Assembly: GCF_900129565.1 (NCBI RefSeq)
Contig: NZ_FQWD01000001.1
Location: forward strand, 806,001 to 870,000
DNA length: 64,000 bases
Direction of reading: 5' to 3'
Origin: Marisediminitalea aggregata
GTDB lineage: Bacteria; Pseudomonadota; Gammaproteobacteria; Enterobacterales; Alteromonadaceae
The first letter of the stretch is position 1, and each line of letters opens with the position of its first letter. Shown one piece after another: positions 38,909-47,672 of the stretch. A model generated the notes under the pieces. That model did no database searches. It was not told the DNA's origin and saw nothing but the letters and a program-made list of their open reading frames with translations. Position numbers and translations under genes: made by a program.

Positions 38909-40198
38909 ATGAAAACTTGGTTAAAAACACTCGCCCTGACGACGGCGCTACTGCCCGTTAGCTTACTTCAGGCAGCCACGATCATTCATGCCGGACAAGC
39001 CTTTACCAGCACCAGCGAAAAGCTGACAGGCCCGATTTCCATTGTGGTAGACGGCAATACTATTACCCGGGTTGAAAAAGGGCATATCACAGTAGGCGAG
39101 GGCGACACCCTGGTCGATTTGTCTGACTCCGTGGTATTACCGGGCTTAATGGACATGCACGTCCACCTGAGCTTTCAGCAAGGCGGTACGTCGTCGTACC
39201 TTAAACGCTTTACCCAGAACGAAGCGGACTACGCACTAATGGCATCACACTATGCCGAGAAAACACTGATGGCGGGCTTTACCACGGTGCGCAATCTGGG
39301 CGACAGCTACAACGAAACCGTCGCGTTGCGTAATGCAATTAATCGCGGAATAGCCACCGGACCTCGCATTTATACTGCAGCAAAATCGATTGCCACCACC
39401 GGCGGTCACGCGGATCCGACAAATGGTATGGCCAAACGAATCAGCCCACACGTTGGTCCCGAGCAAGGGGTCATTAATGGCGTTGACGAAGCCCGTCAGG
39501 CAATCAGACAGCGATACAAGGACGGCGCCGATACCATTAAAATCACGGCAACAGGCGGGGTGTTAAGTGTGGCGAAAAGCGGGCAGAACCCGCAGTTTAT
39601 GGACGACGAATTAACCGCCATTGTAGAGACAGCGAGAGATTACGGTATGAAGGTCGCTGTGCATGCCCATGGCAAAGAAGGCATGATCCGCGCGATTAAG
39701 GCCGGTGTCGCCTCCATTGAACACGGCACCTACATGGACAAAGAAGTCATGAAGCTAATGAAGAAGCACGGTACTTATTATGTGCCGACTATTCTTGCTG
39801 GCAACTTCGTGGCAGAAAAAGCCAAAATCGATGGCTATTTCCCCGACATCGTTCGTCCGAAAGCCGCGGCTATCGGCCCACTCATTCAGGCGACGTTTGG
39901 TAAAGCCTATAAAGCAGGCGTGAATATCGCCTTTGGTACAGACAGCGGAGTGTCTGCTCACGGTGACAACGCGCAGGAATTTGCGCTGATGGTAGAAGCT
40001 GGTATGCCGCCTGCAGAAGCTATCTTAAGTGCAACCGTCAATACTGCCAAACTGTTAGACGTTGAAGAGACCCTCGGGACACTGGAAGCCGGTAAACTGG
40101 CTGATATTATTGCTGTTAAAGGTAATCCACTGACCGATATCTCCGTGCTTGAGCACGTACAGTTTGTAATGAAAGACGGCAAGATTTACAAACAATAG
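38909..40198 (+). CDS. Exported amidohydrolase (Xaa-Pro dipeptidase/imidazolonepropionase-like)
   Basis: This 429-residue protein has a signal peptide (about residues 1-22, LLQAAT) and a metal-dependent amidohydrolase TIM barrel. The metal-binding residues are visible as DMHVHL, a candidate carboxylated Lys in [21 protein letters not shown] and FGTDSGV. Such exported enzymes usually hydrolyse dipeptides with C-terminal Pro, Arg or Lys. The start is placed at ATG 38909, where the signal peptide begins; the frame is open 18 codons upstream. The DedA-type gene follows at 13 bases. Confidence 0.9.
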   Translation: MKTWLKTLALTTALLPVSLLQAATIIHAGQAFTSTSEKLTGPISIVVDGNTITRVEKGHITVGEGDTLVDLSDSVVLPGLMDMHVHLSFQQGGTSSYLKRFTQNEADYALMASHYAEKTLMAGFTTVRNLGDSYNETVALRNAINRGIATGPRIYTAAKSIATTGGHADPTNGMAKRISPHVGPEQGVINGVDEARQAIRQRYKDGADTIKITATGGVLSVAKSGQNPQFMDDELTAIVETARDYGMKVAVHAHGKEGMIRAIKAGVASIEHGTYMDKEVMKLMKKHGTYYVPTILAGNFVAEKAKIDGYFPDIVRPKAAAIGPLIQATFGKAYKAGVNIAFGTDSGVSAHGDNAQEFALMVEAGMPPAEAILSATVNTAKLLDVEETLGTLEAGKLADIIAVKGNPLTDISVLEHVQFVMKDGKIYKQ

Positions 40199-40211
40199 GT
40201 AGATTGTTCCG

Positions 40212-40793
40212 GTGAAAAAAGCCAAACGGGTATTAAAGCAAAAAACCAAAGCCATGGTGGAGTCTCGTCATATGTTACGGGGCATTACCATCGCGTCGTT
40301 TTTAGAATCAACCATTGTGCCTATTCCTCTGGAAGCGGTGTTGATTCCATTAATGCAGGCCAAACGCGATAAACTCTGGCATATCGCGTTAATGGCCACC
40401 GTTGGCTGCATTATCGGAGCCCTGTTCGGCTATGCACTGGGCTATTTTCTGTTTGATGCCATAGGCAGTGCATTGATAGACCTGTTTGGCACCGAAGCTC
40501 AGTTTGAGCGTGTAGAGCAGAAAATGGCGTCTCAGGGGTTTTGGTTCGTGCTGACGTTGGGCATTGTGCCCATCCCGTTTCAGATTGCCATGCTCGCCGC
40601 TGGGGCCACCAAGTATTCTTTAGCGCTGTTCTTACTAGCCACCATTATTGCCCGGTCTATCCGTTACTTCGGATTAGCGCTGGCGGTAAAACTGCTCGGC
40701 AACCAGGCAGAGCAATTCATACGTCGGTACCGCACCAAAGCCATGGTGGGTATTACCGTTTTGTGCGCCGGCCTGTGGCTGGTGCTTAGCTAA
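40212..40793 (+). CDS. DedA/YqaA-type VTT-domain membrane protein
   Basis: This 193-residue inner-membrane protein has the re-entrant-loop motif of the DedA/VTT family (SFLESTIVPIPLEAVLIPL at about residue 30 and FWFVLTLGIVPIPFQI at about 110) and three or four further membrane helices. DedA relatives are lipid or membrane-potential-linked transporters; the substrate of this branch is unknown. It starts at a GTG, 13 bases after the amidohydrolase stop, so the two are probably co-transcribed. Confidence 0.85.
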   Translation: MKKAKRVLKQKTKAMVESRHMLRGITIASFLESTIVPIPLEAVLIPLMQAKRDKLWHIALMATVGCIIGALFGYALGYFLFDAIGSALIDLFGTEAQFERVEQKMASQGFWFVLTLGIVPIPFQIAMLAAGATKYSLALFLLATIIARSIRYFGLALAVKLLGNQAEQFIRRYRTKAMVGITVLCAGLWLVLS

Positions 40794-40856
40794 CCTTCAA
40801 GTCATTTATCAAAGACGCAATTCGATTCAGGACAGCAATTATCTCAAATTGCCAAT

Positions 40857-40871
40857 TGATAATAATTATCA
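40857..40871. promoter_or_regulatory. Putative Fur box
   Basis: TGATAATAATTATCA is a 15-base palindrome with seven-base arms matching the core of the Fur consensus (GATAATGATAATCATTATC). It lies about 50 bases upstream of the start of the 153-residue gene, in an AT-rich promoter region. Iron repression of the downstream pair is inferred. Confidence 0.7.
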
Positions 40872-40923
40872 TTTAGATTAGATTAATTGTACCACGCAGC
40901 GAATCACAGCATAGGAGGTCTGC

Positions 40924-41385
40924 ATGCGTACACAATTACTCTGCCCGGTTTACCGTAAATGGCTTCAACTTCACCCTGAACATGCGCGAGAGGAGCGACA
41001 AGCACTTCGCAAACAGGCTCGTGCGTACCAACGCAGTGGCGATCTGCAAAAAGCATTTACCTTTAATCAGCTGGTCTGGGAAGTGGCTCAGTCGGTACTG
41101 TTGGCATTGCGACCCGTGGATCAGTATTCGGCCGAAAGTCAAAAAGACCTGGTGTTTTTTGCAGCCTCCGCCATCGCGGTTGATCGCTGTGCACGAGCGA
41201 ATTGTGCAGAAACGACAACAAGCACGAATGCTACCGCACAAACAGTGATTACCGATACACAACAACAGCTAGCGGCACTCATGCCCATGTACGCCAGTGA
41301 ACCCAGGCTGATGCACATTATTCAGGAATTGATGCATTGGTTGAAATTAGGCGCTACCGCTAAAACACCGCCAGTTTTACATTAA
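40924..41385 (+). CDS. Unrecognised protein, probably iron-regulated
   Basis: This 153-residue soluble, helical protein starts MRTQLLCPVYRKWLQLHP and carries charged helices (HAREERQALRKQARAYQRSG). Two Cys residues lie close together (DRCARANCAE, C-x4-C). No family was recognised. It has an excellent ribosome binding site (AGGAGG six bases before the ATG) and a Fur-type palindrome upstream, so it should be made under iron limitation. A 55-residue gene follows at 23 bases on the same strand. Confidence 0.7.
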   Translation: MRTQLLCPVYRKWLQLHPEHAREERQALRKQARAYQRSGDLQKAFTFNQLVWEVAQSVLLALRPVDQYSAESQKDLVFFAASAIAVDRCARANCAETTTSTNATAQTVITDTQQQLAALMPMYASEPRLMHIIQELMHWLKLGATAKTPPVLH

Positions 41386-41408
41386 TTGACCATTAAAAGG
41401 GGACGTTT

Positions 41409-41576
41409 ATGAACACAGTAGAACAGGAGTTTGTTAGCGTAAAAATGCGGGTGAGTGTGCTGAAACGCTTATTGCAAGGTCACAACATCCATTTGTGTGA
41501 CGTGCACGGTACGTCGGCTAAGCAGAAACAGTGCCTGCAGCAATTGTTACTACAGGCAGTGTCGGAATCAAAATAG
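41409..41576 (+). CDS. Small unrecognised protein (55 aa), iron-regulated pair
   Basis: A 56-codon frame with AAGGGGA before its ATG encodes MNTVEQEFVSVKMRVSVLKR, then LLQGHNIHLCDVHGTSAKQK and a Gln/Leu-rich helix. The HNIHLCDVHG stretch holds three His, one Cys and one Asp within ten residues, which could bind a metal. The frame, spacing (23 bases after the preceding stop) and ribosome binding site support a real gene in the same transcript. No family was recognised. Confidence 0.6.
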   Translation: MNTVEQEFVSVKMRVSVLKRLLQGHNIHLCDVHGTSAKQKQCLQQLLLQAVSESK

Positions 41577-41579
41577 CGA

Positions 41580-41831
41580 CTACACGCCTTTTTTGATCAG
41601 ATAACGATAGGGCAGTGATTCGGTGTCTGAAGCCAGCAAGGTATGCTGCATAAACCGGCAGAAACTGGGAATGTCCCGCACAGTGGCAGGATCATCGGCA
41701 GTAACGCACAGCGTTTGTCCGTCCTCCAGCTTACGCATGGTCATGCGCAGCATCATTACGGGCTCGGGACAACGCAAGCCCAGTGCATCGAGCTGCTGAT
41801 CGGCGTTGCTATAGTCGGTACTAGATGCCAT
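41580..41831 (-). CDS. TusA-type sulfur carrier protein
   Basis: This 83-residue protein has the TusA/SirA fold signature [22 protein letters not shown], where the Cys of RCPEP accepts persulfide sulfur. TusA passes sulfur for tRNA thio-modification and cofactor synthesis. The frame is open far upstream, but ATG 41831 gives the usual family length; it lies inside the last 11 bases of pyrE, so translation is coupled to pyrE. It is a TusA-like paralogue or TusA itself; sequence alone does not decide. Confidence 0.85.
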   Translation of the reverse strand: MASSTDYSNADQQLDALGLRCPEPVMMLRMTMRKLEDGQTLCVTADDPATVRDIPSFCRFMQHTLLASDTESLPYRYLIKKGV

Positions 41832-42462
41832 AGGCTTCGCGATACGCCTTAATAGCGGCAATGCTGTCGTCATGACCACCGGATTGCTGCAGATAAGCAA
41901 CAACGTCAGCCAGCGTAACAATTGAAACTACTTTAGTGCCATAGTCACGCTCAACTTCCTGAATAGCAGACAACTCGCCTTTGCCCTTTTCCTGACGATC
42001 CAGCGCAATCAATACGCCAGCCAGTGTGGCACCACTCGCTTCAATCAGAGTCATTGATTCACGAATGGCAGTACCAGCAGTGATCACGTCGTCCACCAGC
42101 ATGATTTTGCCTTCAAGCGGGCTACCTACCAGCGTGCCGCCTTCACCGTGAGCTTTGGCTTCTTTGCGGTTGAAGCAGTAAGGTACATCGGCGTCATGAT
42201 GATCAGCCAATGCCACGGCTGTTGTTGTGGCAATAGGAATACCTTTATACGCAGGCCCAAACAATACATCGAATTCAATGCCTGCATCGGTTAACGCCGC
42301 CGCATAATAACGACCCAGTTTTGCCAGATCACCGCCGCGATTAAACAAGCCTGCATTAAAGAAATACGGGCTTTTACGGCCAGACTTTAAGGTAAATTCA
42401 CCAAATTTAAGCACGCCACGGGCAATGGCGAACTCTATAAATTCTTGTTGGAATGCTTTCAT
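41821..42462 (-). CDS. pyrE: Orotate phosphoribosyltransferase
   Basis: This 213-residue enzyme joins orotate and PRPP to give orotidine monophosphate in pyrimidine synthesis. The PRPP motif [14 protein letters not shown] lies at about residues 119-132 and [11 protein letters not shown] earlier. The length equals that of E. coli PyrE (213). It follows rph by only 14 bases, so there is no room for the attenuator hairpin that separates rph and pyrE in E. coli. Confidence 0.97.
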   Translation of the reverse strand: MKAFQQEFIEFAIARGVLKFGEFTLKSGRKSPYFFNAGLFNRGGDLAKLGRYYAAALTDAGIEFDVLFGPAYKGIPIATTTAVALADHHDADVPYCFNRKEAKAHGEGGTLVGSPLEGKIMLVDDVITAGTAIRESMTLIEASGATLAGVLIALDRQEKGKGELSAIQEVERDYGTKVVSIVTLADVVAYLQQSGGHDDSIAAIKAYREAYGI

Positions 42463-42476
42463 TAAACCAGCCTGCC

Positions 42477-43190
42477 TTAATTTAATGCTGCTTTTTGAAT
42501 GTCGAATAATTCGCGCAATCCATGCTTAGCAATGTCGAGAAGTTCCTGTAACTCGTCGAAAGAGAAGGGCTCGCCTTCAGCGGTGCCTTGTACTTCGATC
42601 AGCTTACCGGTTTCGGTCATTACCACATTCATGTCTGTCTCTGCCGCAGAGTCTTCTACATACTCAAGATCGGCTACTGGCGCACCTTCATAAATACCCA
42701 CCGACAATGCGGCAACCATAAACTTAAGCGGGTTCGCTTTCAGGATCCCTTTGTTGCGCATGTGCGTAAGGGCATCCACCAGCGCTACACAAGCACCGGT
42801 AATAGATGCAGTGCGGGTACCACCGTCGGCCTGGATAACATCACAGTCGATGGTTATGGTGTTTTCACCCAACAGCTTCAGATCTACCGCGGCACGTAAA
42901 GAGCGCGCAATCAGACGCTGAATTTCCAGCGTACGACCACCTTGCTTACCGCGTGCAGCTTCACGTTGTGAGCGAGTATGGGTAGCGCGTGGCAACATGC
43001 TGTATTCAGCCGTGATCCAACCTTTCCCCTGACCTTTCATAAAGCGCGGAACGCCTTCTTCTACCGTTGCATTACACAACACCTTGGTATTGCCGAATTC
43101 AACCAGCACTGACCCTTCTGCGTGGCAGGTGTAGTGTCGAGTGATAGTGACAGGGCGAATTTGACTGGCGGTTCTGCCGCTTGGGCGCAT
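42477..43190 (-). CDS. rph: Ribonuclease PH
   Basis: This 237-residue phosphorolytic 3'-5' exoribonuclease trims the 3' ends of tRNA precursors, releasing nucleoside diphosphates. It starts [20 protein letters not shown] and contains the RNase PH motifs [19 protein letters not shown] and [18 protein letters not shown]. The length matches the family (238). AGGAGATCACC precedes the ATG. It is first in the rph-pyrE-tusA-like operon and is divergent from yicC, as in E. coli. Confidence 0.97.
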   Translation of the reverse strand: MRPSGRTASQIRPVTITRHYTCHAEGSVLVEFGNTKVLCNATVEEGVPRFMKGQGKGWITAEYSMLPRATHTRSQREAARGKQGGRTLEIQRLIARSLRAAVDLKLLGENTITIDCDVIQADGGTRTASITGACVALVDALTHMRNKGILKANPLKFMVAALSVGIYEGAPVADLEYVEDSAAETDMNVVMTETGKLIEVQGTAEGEPFSFDELQELLDIAKHGLRELFDIQKAALN

Positions 43191-43391
43191 GGTGATCTCC
43201 TGAAGTTACCGGTATGGGTGCGTTGAATGTTTAAACGCGCATAGTATAGCGTAAATGGTACTGGAAAATGAACGACCTACCGCCGATGTTTCATGTGAAA
43301 CACAGCATTTCTACCAAAGGTTAGGGTTAATGTGCGCACTGTAGTATGATTAACCACAGTAAAAATCTTCATTATGCCAATTGGATACAAC

Positions 43392-44255
43392 ATGATTTAC
43401 AGCATGACGGCATTCGCGCGCAGCGAAGTAAAAAAAGAGTGGGGAACCGCAGTATGGGAAATTCGCTCGGTTAACCAGCGCTACCTGGAAACGTATTTTC
43501 GTCTACCAGAGCAGTTTCGCAGCTTAGAGCCGGTATTACGCGAGCGTTTTCGCAAGCGTCTGCAACGCGGAAAAGTTGAGTGCGCACTTCGCTTCACTGC
43601 TAATGACTCTGCTGTAACGAAATTGAACCTCAATGAACAGTTGGCTAAACAAGTCCTTCACGCTGCCGATTGGGTGCAGTCTCACGGTCAGTCTACCGGG
43701 GTTAATCCATTGGACGTATTAAAATGGCCGGGCGTGATCGCCTCTGAAGAAGCCGATATGGATGCTATTCAGGCCGATATGCTGGAAGGCTTAGACAAAG
43801 CCATGAACGACTTCATTGCCGCTCGTGGTGCCGAGGGTGAAACCCTGAAGTCGCTAATTGAACAACGACTCGACGCCATTGAGGTAGAAGCAGAGAAAGT
43901 GGCGCAGCGCATGCCGGAAATCCTGACCTGGCAACGCGAGAAAATTCAGGCCCGTTTTGAAGAAGCCAAACTGGAACTGGATGCCGCTCGTGTGGAACAA
44001 GAGATGATTCTGTTGGCACAAAAAGTCGATGTAGCTGAAGAACTCGACCGTTTGAACTCACACGTAGCAGAAACCCGCAAAATTCTGAAAAAAGGCGGCG
44101 CTTGTGGCCGACGTCTCGATTTCATGATGCAGGAGTTCAACCGCGAATCAAACACGCTGGGTTCCAAATCCATCAGCACTGAGATCACCCAATCAGCGGT
44201 AGAGCTTAAAGTGTTAATTGAGCAGATGCGTGAGCAGATCCAGAATATTGAATAA
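43392..44255 (+). CDS. yicC: YicC family endoribonuclease
   Basis: This 287-residue protein has exactly the length of E. coli YicC and starts MIYSMTAFAR, the conserved family start. The C-terminal half holds the conserved segments AEELDRLNSHVAETRKIL and GRRLDFMMQEFNRESNTLGSK. Members are RNA-cleaving or RNA-decay factors (YicC acts on the small RNA RyhB in E. coli). The frame extends six codons upstream; ATG 43392 is chosen by family comparison. It is divergent from rph and ends at a terminator. Confidence 0.93.
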   Translation: MIYSMTAFARSEVKKEWGTAVWEIRSVNQRYLETYFRLPEQFRSLEPVLRERFRKRLQRGKVECALRFTANDSAVTKLNLNEQLAKQVLHAADWVQSHGQSTGVNPLDVLKWPGVIASEEADMDAIQADMLEGLDKAMNDFIAARGAEGETLKSLIEQRLDAIEVEAEKVAQRMPEILTWQREKIQARFEEAKLELDAARVEQEMILLAQKVDVAEELDRLNSHVAETRKILKKGGACGRRLDFMMQEFNRESNTLGSKSISTEITQSAVELKVLIEQMREQIQNIE

Positions 44256-44281
44256 GACATCGTAACTCCGTTTACGCGAAT

Positions 44282-44317
44282 AGCCCTGTTGTTTACTCTG
44301 TAATACAGGGCTTTTTT
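44282..44317 (+). terminator. Terminator of yicC
   Basis: An 8-bp stem AGCCCTGT/ACAGGGCT with a 15-base loop is followed by a run of six T residues, 27 bases after the stop codon. Confidence 0.85.
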
Positions 44318-44435
44318 GTATCCGCTTCTTAGCTCATAACCAAATAACCAGCCGCATTCCACCATTGCATATTGCTGAAATATCGCGCACAGTGATACCT
44401 CATAAAAAGAAGAAAAGCAGGGACCTGGTCTAGGT

Positions 44436-47066
44436 ATGGAAACCGAACTTATTTCAATTCTGTTTAATGTGTTTTTGCTTATTGGAGTGTTGATTGCTTT
44501 TAAAAGTCGTCAGCAAATCAGCGCCTTACTACATCAAATTGGTTTGCTACAGAAAACCGTTGAATTACAATCCCGGCAAATCGAGGAATTAAAACGGCAT
44601 ATCAAGTCTCAGCCGCATGAACCAGTTAACGATATGGCGAAGCCTGTCGTGTCAACGCCACAAAGAGCGGTTACGGTGAATCCCCCACCGAAGGTATCCG
44701 CTAAACCTACTGCACCCGTTGCATCACCCACTTCTTCAGCAAAGTCTGCTAAGCAACCGCCTAGGACGGTGAGCACCTTTGATTTTGAAGCCTGGCTAAG
44801 GGGGAATGGCATTTTTTGGTTGGGCGCAGCGGTGCTGGCCATTGGCGGGATCTTTTTGGCTAAGTACTCTATTGAAGCTGGCCTGATGCCACCATCGGTC
44901 AGAGTAATACTGGGCGCATTGTTTGGCTGCGCTTTAGTGGCCGCAGCAGAGCTGGCCAATCACTTCAAAACACGCCTTCGTATTAACACGCCTTATATTT
45001 CCGCAGCACTGGCCAGCGGCGGGGTGATCACCTGCTTTGCCATGGCATTGGTCGCATTCGATTTTTACCAATTTATTTCGGCCAATGTAGCGTTTGGTGT
45101 GTTAGCCATTATCTCGCTGGCTTCAACCTATTTAGCACTGCGCTTTGGCCCGGTGCTGGCTGGGGTAGGGATCATAGGTGCCTATGCGGTACCGGCTCTG
45201 GTTTCCACTGGTTCCAATAACGTATTTGCCTTGTTGCTGTATGTAGCATTTGTTTCGCTTTCTGCGGTTTGGGTAGCTGAATATGTTAAACAGCGCTGGG
45301 TGTGGTGGCAGGGTTTTGCGGGGCACTTTATCTGGTTTGCTATTGCAACGGTAATGGCCTCCACCAGCGACGTGTGGATCCTGTTTGTATTCACCCTGGT
45401 TTCGCTTTATTTGTTTGTTTTATCTGGCGTATTAGGCTGGGCATTAAAAGGCACTATGACTGCTGCGCTGTCCGTGAAAGACTTACTGATGCCCAGAAAG
45501 GAGCAAGCAGGTGTCGTGTTGTCACTCTGGTTGCTGTACGTGTTTATTATGCTGAGTAACCCCAATGATGTACTGGGGTGGGTTAACTTGTTGCTTGCAG
45601 GCGTTATGCTGGTAGCAGCTTTCAGACACAGTGCTCTGGATACCTGGCCGTTCTTAATGCTCTTATTTGCACTGCTTTCCTATGAAAATATGCACGACCT
45701 GGCTTCTTTCGAGGATGGTTTATTCCCCTTTAGCGGGCGTTATTTATTCGCGCAGTTGGTTACCTTATCAGGCATTGCCTTTAGTATGTTCATGCTATTG
45801 CGCTTTGCCGATCGCCCGGCATATTTGCTCCTGTTGGTACTTACGCCGGTAAGTATGTTGGGGGTAAGCTATGTTACCGCGCCAATTGAGGCTGAAACCT
45901 ATTTGTACCCGCTTTGGGCGTTGTATATGGCACTCATTGGAGCTGGCGCATCGATAGCCGCTGTGAAATCCCATGTGCCTATAAGGCAGGTCACTTATCT
46001 GATACTCGCCAACTCTATGCTGGCACTGTGCTTTACCATGCTGTTGTCTGCCAGTACGTTAACATTGGCTATTACCATGCAGGTAGCGTCGATGAGCTAT
46101 CTGAGCTGGAAATTCAAAGTGAGGATCCCGGACTGGTTGTACAAAGCCGCCTTGCTGGTAGTGATTTGCCGGTTGACCCTGTCTCCCTGGATAGCGCACT
46201 ACAAACACGAAACCATTCTGGGAATCCACTGGACCCTGGTTGTGTACCCACTGGCACTGGCCCTCATTGGTTTTGCGATCAAATACAACCCATCGACTTC
46301 GATGCGCGCATGGCTACAAGGCGTCATACTGCATATTGTGGCGTTGCTGTTGACCACCGAAACCAGCTACCTGCTAACCGGCGATTACCCGGATTTTGTA
46401 AATCTGAGCTACGCAGAAACGATATTGCTTTCGCTGAACTGGCTGGTGCTCTCTGCCGTATATTTTTGGCGAAGCCACTTGTCTGGCTCGCTAAGCGGTT
46501 TGTATCAAAAAGCGGGCTTTGCCCTCATGGCCCTGGCAATCTTGCTTCAGTTGGACATCTCACTGGTGCATTCGCCCTTTATCACCCAACAATTTGTAGG
46601 TGAAGGTTGGGTGAACTGGCTGTGGTTACAATGGCTAATGCCCGCTGTGGTGCTGGCTATTGTGATGAAATTCAAGTTGCTCCCAAAACAATACAACAAC
46701 GCCATACTGGGCGTGATTGCCGTGCTTGGCTTCCTGTTTATTAATGGAGAAATCAGGGCCCTGTTTAACCTTGGCTACCTGCGCCTAGGACCTCCCATGC
46801 AGCAAGCAGAGCTATATACCTATTCCGTAGTGTGGCTGGCTATCTCAACCCTTACTATTTACCTGGCCCAGCTTCGTGAAAACAGTACGCTTGTCAAAGC
46901 CGGTTTTATTGGGCTTGCGGTAGTGTTGCTGAAAGCGTTTGTGGTAGACATGGCACATCTGGAAGGGCTATTCCGCGCACTGTCGTTTATTGGCCTGGGA
47001 CTTTGCTTGGTCGGGATTGGCTGGCTGTTCCAGAAGATGCAGAAAAACGAACCTGAGCCTGTCTAA
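44436..47066 (+). CDS. DUF2339 family large membrane protein
   Basis: This 876-residue protein has an N-terminal membrane helix (about residues 5-23), a coiled coil (about 25-58), a Pro/Ala-rich linker, and then more than 20 hydrophobic segments. FDFEAWLRGNGIFWLGAAVLAIGGIFLAKYSIEAG near residue 112 is the conserved DUF2339 region. The function of the family is unknown; it is an integral inner-membrane protein. It is a single gene between yicC and the convergent acetyltransferase gene, with no clear terminator hairpin. Confidence 0.88.
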   Translation: METELISILFNVFLLIGVLIAFKSRQQISALLHQIGLLQKTVELQSRQIEELKRHIKSQPHEPVNDMAKPVVSTPQRAVTVNPPPKVSAKPTAPVASPTSSAKSAKQPPRTVSTFDFEAWLRGNGIFWLGAAVLAIGGIFLAKYSIEAGLMPPSVRVILGALFGCALVAAAELANHFKTRLRINTPYISAALASGGVITCFAMALVAFDFYQFISANVAFGVLAIISLASTYLALRFGPVLAGVGIIGAYAVPALVSTGSNNVFALLLYVAFVSLSAVWVAEYVKQRWVWWQGFAGHFIWFAIATVMASTSDVWILFVFTLVSLYLFVLSGVLGWALKGTMTAALSVKDLLMPRKEQAGVVLSLWLLYVFIMLSNPNDVLGWVNLLLAGVMLVAAFRHSALDTWPFLMLLFALLSYENMHDLASFEDGLFPFSGRYLFAQLVTLSGIAFSMFMLLRFADRPAYLLLLVLTPVSMLGVSYVTAPIEAETYLYPLWALYMALIGAGASIAAVKSHVPIRQVTYLILANSMLALCFTMLLSASTLTLAITMQVASMSYLSWKFKVRIPDWLYKAALLVVICRLTLSPWIAHYKHETILGIHWTLVVYPLALALIGFAIKYNPSTSMRAWLQGVILHIVALLLTTETSYLLTGDYPDFVNLSYAETILLSLNWLVLSAVYFWRSHLSGSLSGLYQKAGFALMALAILLQLDISLVHSPFITQQFVGEGWVNWLWLQWLMPAVVLAIVMKFKLLPKQYNNAILGVIAVLGFLFINGEIRALFNLGYLRLGPPMQQAELYTYSVVWLAISTLTIYLAQLRENSTLVKAGFIGLAVVLLKAFVVDMAHLEGLFRALSFIGLGLCLVGIGWLFQKMQKNEPEPV

Positions 47067-47101
47067 TCCCTTTTACAAACCAGTTTTTTGGGATGCTGAC
47101 T

Positions 47102-47578
47102 TCAAGCTTTTGACAGCAACATATCTACGTGCGGAATACCGTCTTCCAGGTAGTCCTCTGACTGGCGGGTAAATCCGAAGCTCTTATAAAAGGCTTCCAG
47201 ATACACCTGCGCGCCTATCTGAATATCTTGTCCGGGCCAGGCTTGCTCACAGCCCTTCAGCGCTTCGGCAACCAGGGCATGGCCCAGCTTCTGGCCTCTT
47301 GCAGACTCAGCAACAGCAACCCGGCCGATACTGACCTGGGGATAGCTCACTCCCGGCGGTAGTAAACGCGCATAGGCCACCAGCTCTGGCTCAGACTGAC
47401 TATCATCCAATTGCTGATAACCCAGTAGGTGATACACATCTTGCTTGGTGTCTTTGTCGTCCAGTTCCGGATACGGGCAGTTTTGTTCAACCACAAACAC
47501 ATTGGTGCGCAGCTTTAACAGCGCATATAGCTGATGGGTAGTAAGCGATGAAAACGGCAGTAACGTCCAGGTGATCAT
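47102..47578 (-). CDS. elaA: ElaA-type GNAT acetyltransferase
   Basis: This 158-residue protein has the GNAT fold and the features of ElaA: LYALLKLRTNVFVVEQNCPYPELDDKD near the N-terminus, VAYARLLPP, the acetyl-CoA loop VAVAESARGQKLGHAL, and the C-terminal FYKSFGFTRQSEDYLEDGIPHVDM. The acceptor substrate is unknown. It is transcribed alone, convergent with the DUF2339 gene and separated from the halogenase operon by a terminator. Confidence 0.9.
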   Translation of the reverse strand: MITWTLLPFSSLTTHQLYALLKLRTNVFVVEQNCPYPELDDKDTKQDVYHLLGYQQLDDSQSEPELVAYARLLPPGVSYPQVSIGRVAVAESARGQKLGHALVAEALKGCEQAWPGQDIQIGAQVYLEAFYKSFGFTRQSEDYLEDGIPHVDMLLSKA

Positions 47579-47616
47579 GATGTATCCCCCATAAAGGCAA
47601 AACAGACAGGCAAAAA

Positions 47617-47650
47617 CTAAAAGGCCGATTAAAGCAAACTTACCGGCCTT
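47617..47650 (-). terminator. Terminator of the halogenase operon
   Basis: A 7-bp stem AAGGCCG/CGGCCTT with a 16-base loop is followed on the minus strand by TTTTAGTTTTTG, 22 bases after the last halogenase stop codon. Confidence 0.7.
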
Positions 47651-47672
47651 CAGGCAATCACTGCGTTACCGG

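Noticed and set aside
45914..46603. 229-codon plus-strand frame within the DUF2339 gene
   Set aside because: It lies in another frame of a long, well-supported membrane-protein gene and has a random-looking composition.
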